DNA of 64,000 nucleotides from Anas platyrhynchos (taxonomy: Eukaryota; Chordata; Aves; Anseriformes; Anatidae), in assembly GCF_047663525.1 (NCBI RefSeq), contig NC_092591.1, positions 33,327,001 to 33,391,000 of the forward strand. The letters are read 5' to 3'. The position numbers were made by a program, and so were the translations under genes. Under the pieces are notes generated by a model. The model was not told the origin of the DNA. It saw only the letters and a list, made by a program, of their open reading frames with translations, and searched no databases. The number at the start of each line of letters is the position of its first letter. The stretch's first letter is position 1. Positions 33,377 through 44,100 of this stretch are shown here, one piece after another.

Positions 33377-36208
33377 GTGAGCGCCCGCCGCCGCCCGACG
33401 GGCCGGGCGGGGGCAGCGGGCGCGGCCGGGCGGCTCCCGGCCTCCCGCTGCGCTGGGGGCCCGGGCTGCGAGCGGGGCCGGCCGCCGCCCTCACCCCTCA
33501 GGGGCCGGCCGGGAGGGCCGCGGGGCTGCGGCGCGCTGAGGGGAGCGGGGGCAGCGCGGGGCGGCTGCCGGGGCTCTCCCTGAGGCAGCGCCGGCACGCC
33601 CGGCTCTGGGGCGCCCTGAGGTGCTCGGGCAGCGTGCTCGGAGTGCCCTGCGCCACGGAGCGGTGCCGGGCGGGTTCGTGTTGTGAGCGGGGCTCCCTCC
33701 TGGAACCGGAGGGGTCAATCCAGCGTGGGAGTCCGTGTGCTTTATGTCTTAGAGCAGCTCTTGAGAATTCTGGTTCATCGCGTTATCCTGAGTGGCTGCG
33801 TTTTCAGTGTGAATGTCAGGTAAAAGTTAAAAAAAATATATAATTAAAGCACCTGAACGAGAAGCACAGCTTCAGATCCTGAAGAGACGTGGTCTGTTAT
33901 CCTACATAACCGATAAAGAAGGTGTTTGTAACTGATAAAATAACGCAAAAGGAACGTAACAAGTGTAGTTGTGGCAACTACTTCTGAAAGCAGTAGCCAC
34001 TTATGAGAAAAATTTCTAAAGGAATATTTTACCGTGTGCTATATTACATACCTATTCCTAGTGCTATGTTATTCACCTGGTAATAGCAGCTCGGGGGCAA
34101 CACAGCATTAAGGCACAGTGTGCTGCTGCTGGTGAATGCCTACTTGTACAGGTCTGCATGTGAGCTATTAGAATATGCCAAGGGATTTGCTTTTGGCATG
34201 TTACATACAAAGATAACTCTGCTTTATGCTATAGTTAGAAGAAGAATAAGCTGTCAACTGTCTTTCATGTGAAGTTGCACAGTATTTTTAGCAGTAAGTA
34301 AATACACTTGGATTAATATTTATTCTTAATTGCTTTGGATGCTTAAGAACTGTAAGAATTAGCATCAAAAAATAACCAGAGTTTTCTGTTACCCTGGCTA
34401 TGTCAAACCAACTCTGTTCACTGCTTTAAAATTCTGCTCACAGTGCTGTGAGCCTGTGCAATACAGAGATTTGCAGGAGTAAGCTGTGTCTCTTACGATG
34501 GTAACCTCTCATCTCAAGGGTGTCAAAAAGCAGGGGCCAACTAAGGCTAAGCATTCTGCCTGAATCCGTGAAGAGTCTGGAGTCTCTCTTGAACACCTCC
34601 CACGTTCATTCTTAAAAACTAGAAACGGAACGAGGTTTGAAAGGAGTCTTGATGTGTTGGTGGTTAGCTGAATGCAAGATACAGAGGCCCACACAGTCTT
34701 TGGAGGATTGATTTTAAAAAAAAAAAAAAAACCTCTCTAAAATGGGATGTGCAGGTAGGGATGTTTCTTTGCTTAAACAGTGTTCAAAGAGCCCTTTGGT
34801 GTGTGTATTGTGGAATAGGAATCTCAGCTGTAAAATGGTCGTCTCCTGCTGTAGGAAGTATTATTATTATTCCTACCCTATTGTGCTAAAAGCATAGGAA
34901 ATATGCATTGGAAACCTCATAGGAGGAGAGGGTGAATTTGTTTAAAATAAAAAGTGAAACAAAACAGGTTACAGTGTGTTAGGCTCATAATCTCATACGC
35001 AATGCCCAAGACATCTATCTGCCAGCCAGGCATCATAGCAGAGGTGTTTAAGCCATGTGTCCAGCAGTCAGGGGCCCCTTGCAGAGGACAAGGGACATCA
35101 GCGTGTCCTCTGGACTCCCAGGTTGGTGACTTCTGTGTTCCCGATAGGCCCTCGTTTACACTGTTGGAGGTGACAGTGACCTGTGTCTCCACCCTGTCCC
35201 TCTCTGTCCTTTGTATCCAGGTCTGTGCATCTTCTAAAATTGCAGGGGGACGTGCTGGGGTTCAGATGAATTGCTATGTGGGGTCCTGGCAACACAAGCC
35301 CTTCTGAGAGTCCTGTCCCTCTTCTGTGTCTCGTTTGGAGCTTCCATGCCCAGGCACTCCCTTTCTTTCTCCAGTTCTACTACAGTTTGCTCCAGTGCTG
35401 CATAGAGTGGATTTAGATACCTTTTTAAAAGTAGAGAGAGAGGTGGGGGCAAGTGACAGCGTGGAGAGGTGACAATGGGAAATTTTTGGAACCATTTTGG
35501 AAAGCCAGGTCCGTTGGATACCTTCAAACTGTGTTAGGGGTGTGGTGAAACTTAGTAGCATAGTTGCATACTTTTCATTGTAGTATCCCTTCAATTTCTC
35601 ATGTGCTGGTTGTGTCAGTAGATTGACTTTATTTCCCCCCTAAAGTTCATGGAAATTAGCCTATAGTTACTGTAGAGCAGAAGAAATATGACTGCCCTAT
35701 AGGTCAAAACAAGACTTTAGTTATTTTGAAGGTGTAGAATGAGTGAAAGAAAAGCTAACTATTCAAAGATTGGCACTGGGAATTGTCTCATTTCCATCAG
35801 CCTGATATGTAAGCTTATGTGTGATGTATAACTGATAATTATCAAATTAATTTTTTTGTGAATTGTTTGGTTCCTTAATGTCTTGAGGTCTCATAGTGCT
35901 TGTCAGGTTCTTGGGGGAGGACTTGAATTGGGTGGGTGAGAACTGACGACAAGAGGATGGAACAAGAAGATCTTGAATCTTTGCTAGTTAGGTGTGACTC
36001 ACTTGACCATCCTTTTCCTTATTCTGAAAGAGGAGCGTGGCTGTAAACATTTGAAAAGTAACATCAACATGTTTAATGTAGACTATCTGACAATGTTAGC
36101 TGGTTCCCAGAAAGTATAGATAATCTTCTGTGCCTTGTGCATGTAATGATCTGTTATCTGAAGAGCTTCCTAGATACAAATTTAATTTGTTAATCTCTTT
36201 CTCTCTAG

Positions 36209-36245
36209 GTGCCCTGAAGAGAATGTTGAATGGTGAAAAACAATG
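36209..36245 (+). ncRNA. OIP5-AS1: OIP5-AS1 candidate exon 2
   Basis: A 37-nt segment between a strong acceptor (pyrimidine tract then CTCTCTAG) and a consensus donor (AATG|GTGAGT). It contains GAGAATGTTGAATGG. I infer that it is a small internal exon. Confidence 0.55.
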
Positions 36246-36370
36246 GTGAGTAAAGCCATAAGGTTATGTAGGTACTAAATACACAGTATTAAACTTGTCA
36301 GTTTTCTTTCCCTTCCCCTTCTTTTTTTCTTTACCAAGAAATCAGTTACTGAAATTTTATTCTTTCTTAG

Positions 36371-36490
36371 GACACTCAGAGAACTGGAATGCTGCCACAG
36401 TGTCAACTTTCAGCTTGTGCTTGACTTGAAATAAACCTTTACTTAACTATATATATTTTAACAAAAATAAATGCTTTGAAAGTTACAAAA
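36371..36490 (+). ncRNA. OIP5-AS1: OIP5-AS1 candidate short terminal exon
   Basis: Acceptor TTTCTTAG at 36363-36370 is followed within 100 nt by two AATAAA hexamers (36430-36435 and 36466-36471). Use of this exon would give a short isoform without the miR-7 site. The 3' border is approximate. Confidence 0.4.
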
Positions 36491-37402
36491 CACCTGTTCC
36501 ATGCTGTCATTTTACTTTGCTAAGAGACACTAATTGTGCAATTGCATTAGCTTAGAGTAGTGATCTTAAAGGTTTATTATTTGTTAAACACTAGGAGTGG
36601 AAGAACAATAATGTAACCAAATGTCAGTTATCAAGTTGAAGAAAGTAAATTCAAAAATCCTAAGGATAACGATCAAAGTCTAGAATTTCAATTTATTTAT
36701 TTATTTTCCCAGTAAATTAAGCAAAGATATTCTGGTAGTTAAGGTATATAACAGAGTGTTATATTCTGTTCTTGGCTCTGCTACAAACGTTTTACATGTT
36801 TTGTTGCAGCTCCGCAGGTCTGCTTTTCCCCATCTTCATATCAAGAGTAAGACCCATCAGCATGGGCATGGATGGTCAAGCTTATGATCAGCTGAAATAT
36901 TTGAGTGCCTCGGAGAGCAAGTGATGGTGACATGTGGTGTTTTGCCATTTCCATAGTCTACTCACTACTTCTAACACAGGAGTTGAAAATTATCACCAGA
37001 AGATTATTTCTGAACTTGATCAACTAAAGGATTAAGGTAATTAGAATAATAAAAGGAAGTCAATGAAAGGCCAGAGAAAAGAGAGGAAGGAGATAGAAAA
37101 TATGATGTGTCCTCATGCACTTATATTTGAGAAAGAAAAAACAAAGAAAACATTTCCTCTTTCACATCACTCGTTGTACAGGAGAGTGGTAGGTTTGTTG
37201 TTTTTTTCTTGGCACTATGCAGAATTTCATTCATGTTACCTTCTAATCCAAGCTGGCATCAAACTTAAAGGAAAAAATCCATGTCTTAACAGTTTCTGTG
37301 ACTAGGCAGTACCAGGTGTGCCACTGGTGAAAGGCCAGGAGGTCAGTGACAAGACAGCGGTTGTTGAAGTATGTCTACACTGTGGACAAGAGGGGAGAAA
37401 TA

Positions 37403-37405
<3 letters not shown>

Positions 37406-37434
<29 letters not shown>
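37406..37434 (+). repeat. 29-base A tract
   Basis: 29 consecutive A residues in an OIP5-AS1 intron, the longest homopolymer I see in the window. It could be a decayed retrocopy tail, but I see no recognisable source sequence or target-site duplication. Confidence 0.9.
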
Positions 37435-37436
<2 letters not shown>

Positions 37437-37607
37437 ACCTAATCTGTGGATTTTACAGCTGTCATAAGTGTGTTTTTCCTCTACAGTACTGACAGCGTTG
37501 TAGTAATTAGGTGATTGTTTGTAGTCTCTTTGAATTGTGACCCACTATAGCAGAACTTATTCTCTCTGTGTGCAATGCCATTACACATTGTCCTATCGCC
37601 TCTTTTA

Positions 37608-37675
37608 GGTACTGGAGGACCATTATAAGGTCTCCCCAAAGCCTTCTCTTCTCCGGGTTGGGATCAACTCTTTAA
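37608..37675 (-). mobile_element. CR1 LINE fragment, antisense (inverted part)
   Basis: GGTACTGGAGGACCATTATA, AAGGTCTCCCC and AGCCTTCTCTTCTCC match the complement of an internal CR1 segment. It directly abuts a sense-oriented CR1 3' end, so this part is inverted relative to its neighbour. Confidence 0.72.
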
Positions 37676-37922
37676 CAGGGAGCATAGTGTTAGGACAAGG
37701 GGTATATTCAGAAGAAATTCTTTACTCAGAGGGTGGTGAGGCACAGGAACAGGTTGCCCAGAGAAGCTGTGGCTGCCCCATCCCTGAAGGTGTTCCAGGC
37801 CAGGCTGGATGGGGCTTTTGGCAACCTGGTCTGGTGGGAGGTGTCCCTGCCCATGGCAGCGGGGTTGGAACCAGATGATCTTTAAGGTTTCTTCCAATCC
37901 AAACCATTTGATGATTCTATGT
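37676..37922 (+). mobile_element. CR1 LINE 3' end, sense
   Basis: Contains AGTGTTAGGACAAGGGG, GAAATTCTTTACTCAGAGGG, GAACAGGTTGCCCAGAGAAG, GGTGTCCCTGCCCATGGCAG and the terminal GATGATTCTATG. It is a well-preserved 3' end lying in an OIP5-AS1 intron. Confidence 0.94.
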
Positions 37923-40900
37923 GTGTTCAGGTGATACCTCACATTGCCATGTTACGTGTCAGAGCCACAGTTATGAAGCCTCAGAGCTTGTTAACACCAG
38001 TATATTTTTGGGTGCACTGCTTCTGAGTAAGCATATAGTTCAGCATCTCTGTAGTATTGCATTAGCCAGCTTATGGACATACACAGTTAGATATAAAACC
38101 TTATAGAACAGGGGATTATTGCAGTCTGTGAAGCCAACTTTTTTTTCTGTTAGACTCATATTTTTAAAGTCATGAACCAGCAGGCATTTTAATGTCAAAT
38201 GTATTTTATTCTGTTTCCTGACCTCTCCTCTCTTTCATTTTGGAATTCCAGATCCTTGCTGAAATTTAAGAAGATGATAGTCCTGTTGCTTGCTCGTAGG
38301 CTGTGAGATGTGGACATGTCTCTCCTAGCAAGCAAAAACTTGTCCTTCACTTCCATGGAGCTGCACGAACAAAGATCTCTTCACTTCCTGCGTCAACCAT
38401 CTCACCCAATGCTTAATTCCCCAGATGACTTCTCCCACAGAAGCAACCCTGCTGCTGTATCAAAACTCAAAAGCAGAGTAACAGAAATCAGCATTTGTTT
38501 CCCTGAAGAAATGTCTTCTGTGCCAGCTCTTCATCCAGCTTTCTGCATTCTGTTTTAAAATGAGAAAAACTTTGAAATCAGATGGAAGTGGAAGCTGATG
38601 TTCTGATATCTATCTCCTTCTTCATTTTAGGAAGGATAAGTTCTTCACTGTGTCATACTGGAATTCCTGGCATATATAGTGTCTGCATGCATTGCCATGC
38701 CAAACTTGACATGTATGAAAAGTTTCAGCAGGAAACGAGGACATATTTTCTGCTCTGACATACAGAAGAAACTTAGCAAACAATTGGAGAAGTCCCATTA
38801 CAGGTATTTTGTAGCCCAGGAACCTGGCTTGACTTTGTAGATAGATGTCTTGATGTCAACTCACATAAAGCAGCTAATGCAGAGGAACAAAAGCAGAATC
38901 ACCTTGTCTGTAGCGTGTAACAGCATCATCCCAATCTGTGATCAAAATGTAGATTTGCATGTGTAAACCCACGTAAGTGCTGGATATGAAGAGCTTGCAC
39001 CAGAAGGAGAAATTACTCTGCACCACTTCATTTTTAGCAAAGAAAAATGAAGCTTTAAAGACCTTCAGGGTTACAGGATAATGATTAGGTTTGTGTTACA
39101 TCATTCTCTCCTTTTGGCTTTTTATAAATCCTTAGCAGCAAAAGGAACATTCTACAGTTGAAAAGATGGGGCAGAATTTCTTTCTTTATTTAAAGAAATT
39201 AACTGGTGGGATGGAAGAGACCGGAGGTGTAAAGTTGCGGTTTGTCCGCTCAGCTTCCTTTCCACAGTTTCAGCTTTTCATACTGCTGATGGAATCAGAT
39301 ACTTTTTATTCTTCTGTGACTGAGAACTGAGATGACCTGTATGTTTCCATCATCTAGGCCTGGTAGAACGAGCTGGTAGCCATGTAAGAGGTATGGCTAG
39401 ACTGAGAGCAGAAATGCTTAGGCTGGGCCTTTTTCTGGTTCCCCCTATTCCTTCCCAATCTAAGGCGCTATCTGTTGTTCTTATGTTTACACAAGATTCT
39501 TTGTCTACATCATTTGTGATTATATAGGATATTCTCGATCATTCTGAGGTGGGAGTTTGTACTGTTCACATGCTCCTTGCTGTGGTATGGTATATGGCAA
39601 GTAAGGTTTCTTGGCAAAAAGAAATCTCCATTTCAAGTCTGGAGCTCTTACTGCACCTTAATCCACACTTGTGATTTAGAAAATGTGATTTACTAGCTTA
39701 AAATATTTTAAAATTCGGATCAAATAAAGATATATAGGTTCTGTTAATAGGTTTGGGGAAATAATAGCATGGTTGGGGGGTGGAGTATTTTTTTGTTTTG
39801 CTTTGTTGTATTTTTCATTTTAGAAAACTGCTGGAGAGAGCCAGACAGCCTGAAAATGGCTGAAAAAGCCAACAGTTGAAATCCTTCTTAAATCTTTATG
39901 GTAGATTGCGAGGGCAGCATTGCGATACTTAAAATGTAGTGGAATTTTATGGGGACCACGTTCCACAGCAGAGTAAGGATGAGTGTTGGTGGTGATCCTG
40001 GTCTTTGGGGTAAAGTTAGATCTGTGTATAGACTTGCATTGTAACAGTAAGATTTAATGACAGCTTTACCCATTGTTTGTTTCCAAGAAGCAAAGATCAG
40101 ACATGAAAGCTAAGGAGAGTAGGAAAGGCACTGTGTATCAAAATAATGCCAACTGTAATGAGCAGAGAGGTGCACTAAAATTGTATGCAACATTGCAATT
40201 AGCTGTTTCTTTTATTAGTTTAGATGAGTTAACGTTAATCCTGGTGAGGCAACCACCAACTTGACCTGATTTCTTTTAAGAATATAGGATGTCTTTGCTG
40301 AAAATGGTCTGAATTTTCTGGTTTTAGATGCAACTAGAAAAGCACACTTAATTTTAGGTCCTGCTTTTGTTGAAACCAATAGGATTTAATGTAGATGTCT
40401 GTAGAAGCAGGATCCATCTCTAAGTGATGGAAAATACTGTTAATATCATAGGATTATATGTTGTTGGAAGGTATCTGGTATAGGAAACATCTGATCCTAA
40501 ATGTGGGAAATTCCTTTTCTTCCTTTTGCCCATACTTGTCCTTCTGACATTAGAGCTAGCAGTTGTTTCTTGCATAGCTGGGTGACAAAATACTTGGGGG
40601 ACAGGAATGTATTTTTATCTTCTGTGGATATGTACAAAAACTAAGAATTTTTCTGACTAGAGAGTGGACAATTCATGTTACTTGATTTCCACATCCATAA
40701 GAATAACCCTCAACATTTTGTAACCCTGCATTGTAACAACAACAACAAAAAACCTACATTTTTTTCCTGACTCCTAACCCAGATAACGTAAGAACATAAG
40801 CTTTCAAGTTTACTTCTAGAACATAACGTTTTTAGCAGGGCTAAAGATCTGTGGCTTTCACAGAACCAATACTCCAACAATGCATGCCCAGAAGACCCCC

Positions 40901-41056
40901 ACAACCGTACCTTTCCAGCCAGCTTCTTTATAAAAGTGCTGCGTTAGGAAATGCTGCCTCAGCCTACCTACTTTTTCTTGCTCCACTTTTTCTCTATGTT
41001 GGTTGGAAATCTTCCCATGTGAAAGATTACAAAAACAAGGGGCATGTGCAATAGAT

Positions 41057-41083
41057 CATATATATATACATATATATATTTTA
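41057..41083. repeat. AT-rich microsatellite
   Basis: Interrupted (AT)n run, ATCATATATATATACATATA then more AT, about 40 bp upstream of the miR-7 site. Confidence 0.85.
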
Positions 41084-41120
41084 ATACTTGTGGACAAAAT
41101 GATGTTACAAGTTGTTTGAA

Positions 41121-41146
41121 AACAACAAAATCACCAATGTCTTCCA
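41121..41146 (+). promoter_or_regulatory. miR-7 target-directed degradation site of Cyrano
   Basis: AACAACAAAATCAC (41121-41134) is complementary to bases 11-24 of miR-7. CAAT (41135-41138) forms the central mismatch. GTCTTCCA (41139-41146) pairs with the seed, bases 1-8. Perfect seed and 3' pairing around a short internal loop is the published architecture of the deeply conserved Cyrano site, which leads to miRNA decay rather than slicing. Confidence 0.97.
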
Positions 41147-44100
41147 TTTTGAGATGTGTATAGTTCCATAAGCATTAGTGCTTTGTAGCAAACAGTAGTG
41201 CCATGTTAGGATCAGTGCATGAGCCTAGTAGTATTTTTACAATTTCAGAGTGACAAATTTATTAATAAGCAGTGATGATAATGTAATTAACAATAGAAAG
41301 GATACAGTAGAAATATCACAAACATGGTCTAAATATGCAGTATCCTCCCTGTGACAGTGGTAATGCTATCTTTAGAAAGTGAATGCATTCACTTAATGGG
41401 CTTCATAGAGTCATAGTTAACTTTGTTTTTAGTATTTCTGTCCAACTGCAATAGTAAACTAGTGTATGTAAGCGTCCAGAATTCTCATCTCTGTCACCAG
41501 TGGTTCTTTTCATTTCAGTCTTTGTTGAAGGTGTTTTCTTCTATGAGCAGCATTTTCCATTTAATTACTACCCATCCTACGATATACTCAGAATTAAGAA
41601 TGTGATAAAGAATTTGTGTGTGTTTTGTGCACATCACTACTACCTTAATATTATTTACAAAATCTGTTAAGTAGAAAAAAAAAAAAAACACAACACATCC
41701 AATTACATAATTATTAAAACCAGTTAAACATTATCCTTTTCATCTACTAAGTTAGTTACTGGTTGCAAAATGCTTTTCTTCCAATTATAAGTAGAATACT
41801 TTTGTCCGTTATTGCAGGAATGGAAAACCTTTTTTTTTTTTTTTTTCTGAAGTCCGATTGAATCTTTTAACACCTTTGGTGGATCCTGCATTTACACACA
41901 TCTTAATAAGAGAGAATATAATAAGATTAAGGGCTGTTGAAAACCAACATTGCAGACTGCATCTGTTCAGCAGGCTATATCTAGTCATAGATTCCCCACC
42001 CCTGTATTGTTGAGAATTCAATATCCTGTGTTTTGGGTAACTTCCAGTATTGCTTTCCAGCTCTAATCTCAAATTTAATAACTTACGTCTCTCCCTCTGC
42101 TTTTTTCAGACGGAAAGTTTAGACCAGGAAATGTTCAAATGATTTAGCACGCAATGGGCAGCTTGGACTGGTGAAATAAGAGACTGGTATAATTCCTGAG
42201 ATGAGTGATGCTCTGTGGATGGCATTCTCTCATTTCCTAGGAAAAAATAAGTCTTATTTGATACCAGTGTTGCTCTTCACACATTTCTTTTACAAGAACA
42301 AAATTCTCTGTCACTTTAGAGAGGATACTGCATCTTTTTTCCCTGAGACCTGCCTGTAAATGGCCACTAGGAGGAGGGAGGGAATGGGTAGCTTGGTTTT
42401 GTAATTTTAATAGGATGTATCTCTAAAGTAATTAATCAAGTAGCATGTTCTTTGGTGCAAAACCAGTAATCCTTGCAGAGTTAATGTATGTAACAAACCC
42501 CCCACCCCGACCCTCTGCATATAATAAGTTTCCAAGAAAACTGGGTGGTTGGGCCATTTACAGCAGAGCTCTGGGGGACCTGTGCTCAGAGTTAGGTTCA
42601 ATTCTGAACAGAAGTAGCTGTACCATTGAATAAAGTAGTTTAGTGCTTGGGAGAATCAATTGAAAAATACCTCTGAAACTGGAATGCAAAATAGCACAGT
42701 ATGTAGGGGGAAGAATCCCTGATGCAAACAAAGCCATAAGATGATTTAATAAGAAAATAGAACTTTAGTAGCAATAACTGTTTTGCATGTGATAGTAAAT
42801 AACTTGCATTAGCAAGACTGTACAGTAGAGTAGGTGGGTAATAACCAAATAAGTTTGTGGCGCTCTGTGCTGCAGGGAGTTGCATGAAAAGTCTCTTTTC
42901 CTAAGATGGGTGAATTCCTCTTAATGTTCCTCTCATTGGAGGGAATTTGGCACTTGAATACTTAGTTAATGAACCTGATATTAAAAAACAAACAAACTGT
43001 TTAGCTTTGTCACACATCTGAAGCACTGTCAGTGAGTGCTGGGGGAAGCGCAGACAGTTCTTTCTGAAAGGGTAGCTTGTTTCCCTTTTTTATAGTCTAG
43101 CACTTGCTCAGTTTTTCTGAGGGGAAACTAAACCCTTCCAAATACTGGACTGTGGAAAGAACTTGGTTCTGAAGTTAGAATGCATTTTATTGCAGGTGGT
43201 ACTTATTTTTGTTTAAAAAGAACAACCTGAAATAGCGACAGGCCTTTAAAAAAAAAAAAATTAGATAATATTTGACACTGAAAACATCTGTTCATCCCAA
43301 AGGACAATTGTAGGATACTAAAAATGTTACCCTGCAGCAAAAATAATTTTAGACTTGCTAAACACTCTGTTTCAAGCCATTGATTTCTGTTAATGCCTGA
43401 AGTTTTGCAGAGACAAGTATGGTGAAGCCTCCGATAACAGAAAGGGATATTGATCTACAGCTGTAGCCTCTGCACCAGCAAAGTATCTGCGATCAAAGGG
43501 TTACATAGCAGAGCCCCAGAAGTGCTAAAATGTCCATAGTTGATGCTGTTTTCCGTGCAGATAGGTGGTCTGTAGAGACAGCATGGCCCAGCAGATAATA
43601 GTGTGTTCCTAACAGAAGTGTTACATCAGAAGTTTAGATCTATCTGGCTAGATTTCTTCTAGAAAGTTGAAGGAGTTTGGAATGTAACTTCCAGCTGAAG
43701 GGAAGCCTCTGATGTTCTGAAATTCCATAGGTGAAGCCTTCTGGCTCTTTGTAAGTTGATAGTGGGACTAGTAAGGGCTGTGAGTGTTTCTACAGCATAA
43801 TGTAATTAAGATAAGCATGAGCATATCTAAATTAAGTGTAGGCTAATATGTGTATGAAAAGCTAACTGATCTGGAAAATTATAATCAGCTTAAATTCCAG
43901 CTATTGCATTATTGATAAACTTGGAAGCTGGCCACAGGGAACCTTAATTTGATTGTGATCTGATTACATTAAATAAATTATAACTTTCTTGTAGTCTGTG
44001 GTCAGCAAGTACATTTACATAATGAATTAATAATGAAAACATGGTCACGTTCAGACTTCAAAAGTATGAACTTTGTGGCTGAGTAGAAATTTTCAAGGCT

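Noticed and set aside
32972-33843. Open frames of 115-175 codons in the OIP5-AS1 CpG island
   Set aside because: Compositional artefacts with Arg/Gly/Ala/Pro-rich translations. They cross the inferred exon 1 donor and match no family.
36810-36846. Possible 37-nt OIP5-AS1 microexon (acceptor TTGTTGCAG, donor AAGA|GTAAGA)
   Set aside because: Plausible signals, but no independent support and an unusual donor context. Left out of the model.
37664-37942. Minus- and plus-strand frames over 37.66-37.94 kb
   Set aside because: Entirely explained by CR1 repeat sequence.
38310-38558. 82-codon frame upstream of the putative OIP5-AS1 terminal exon
   Set aside because: No similarity or start context of note. 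It ends before the acceptor at 38630 and is probably intronic.
40440-40500. Possible degraded CR1 end (ATCATAGGATTATATG and TTGTTGGAAGG)
   Set aside because: Only about 40 bp of loose resemblance; too weak to annotate.
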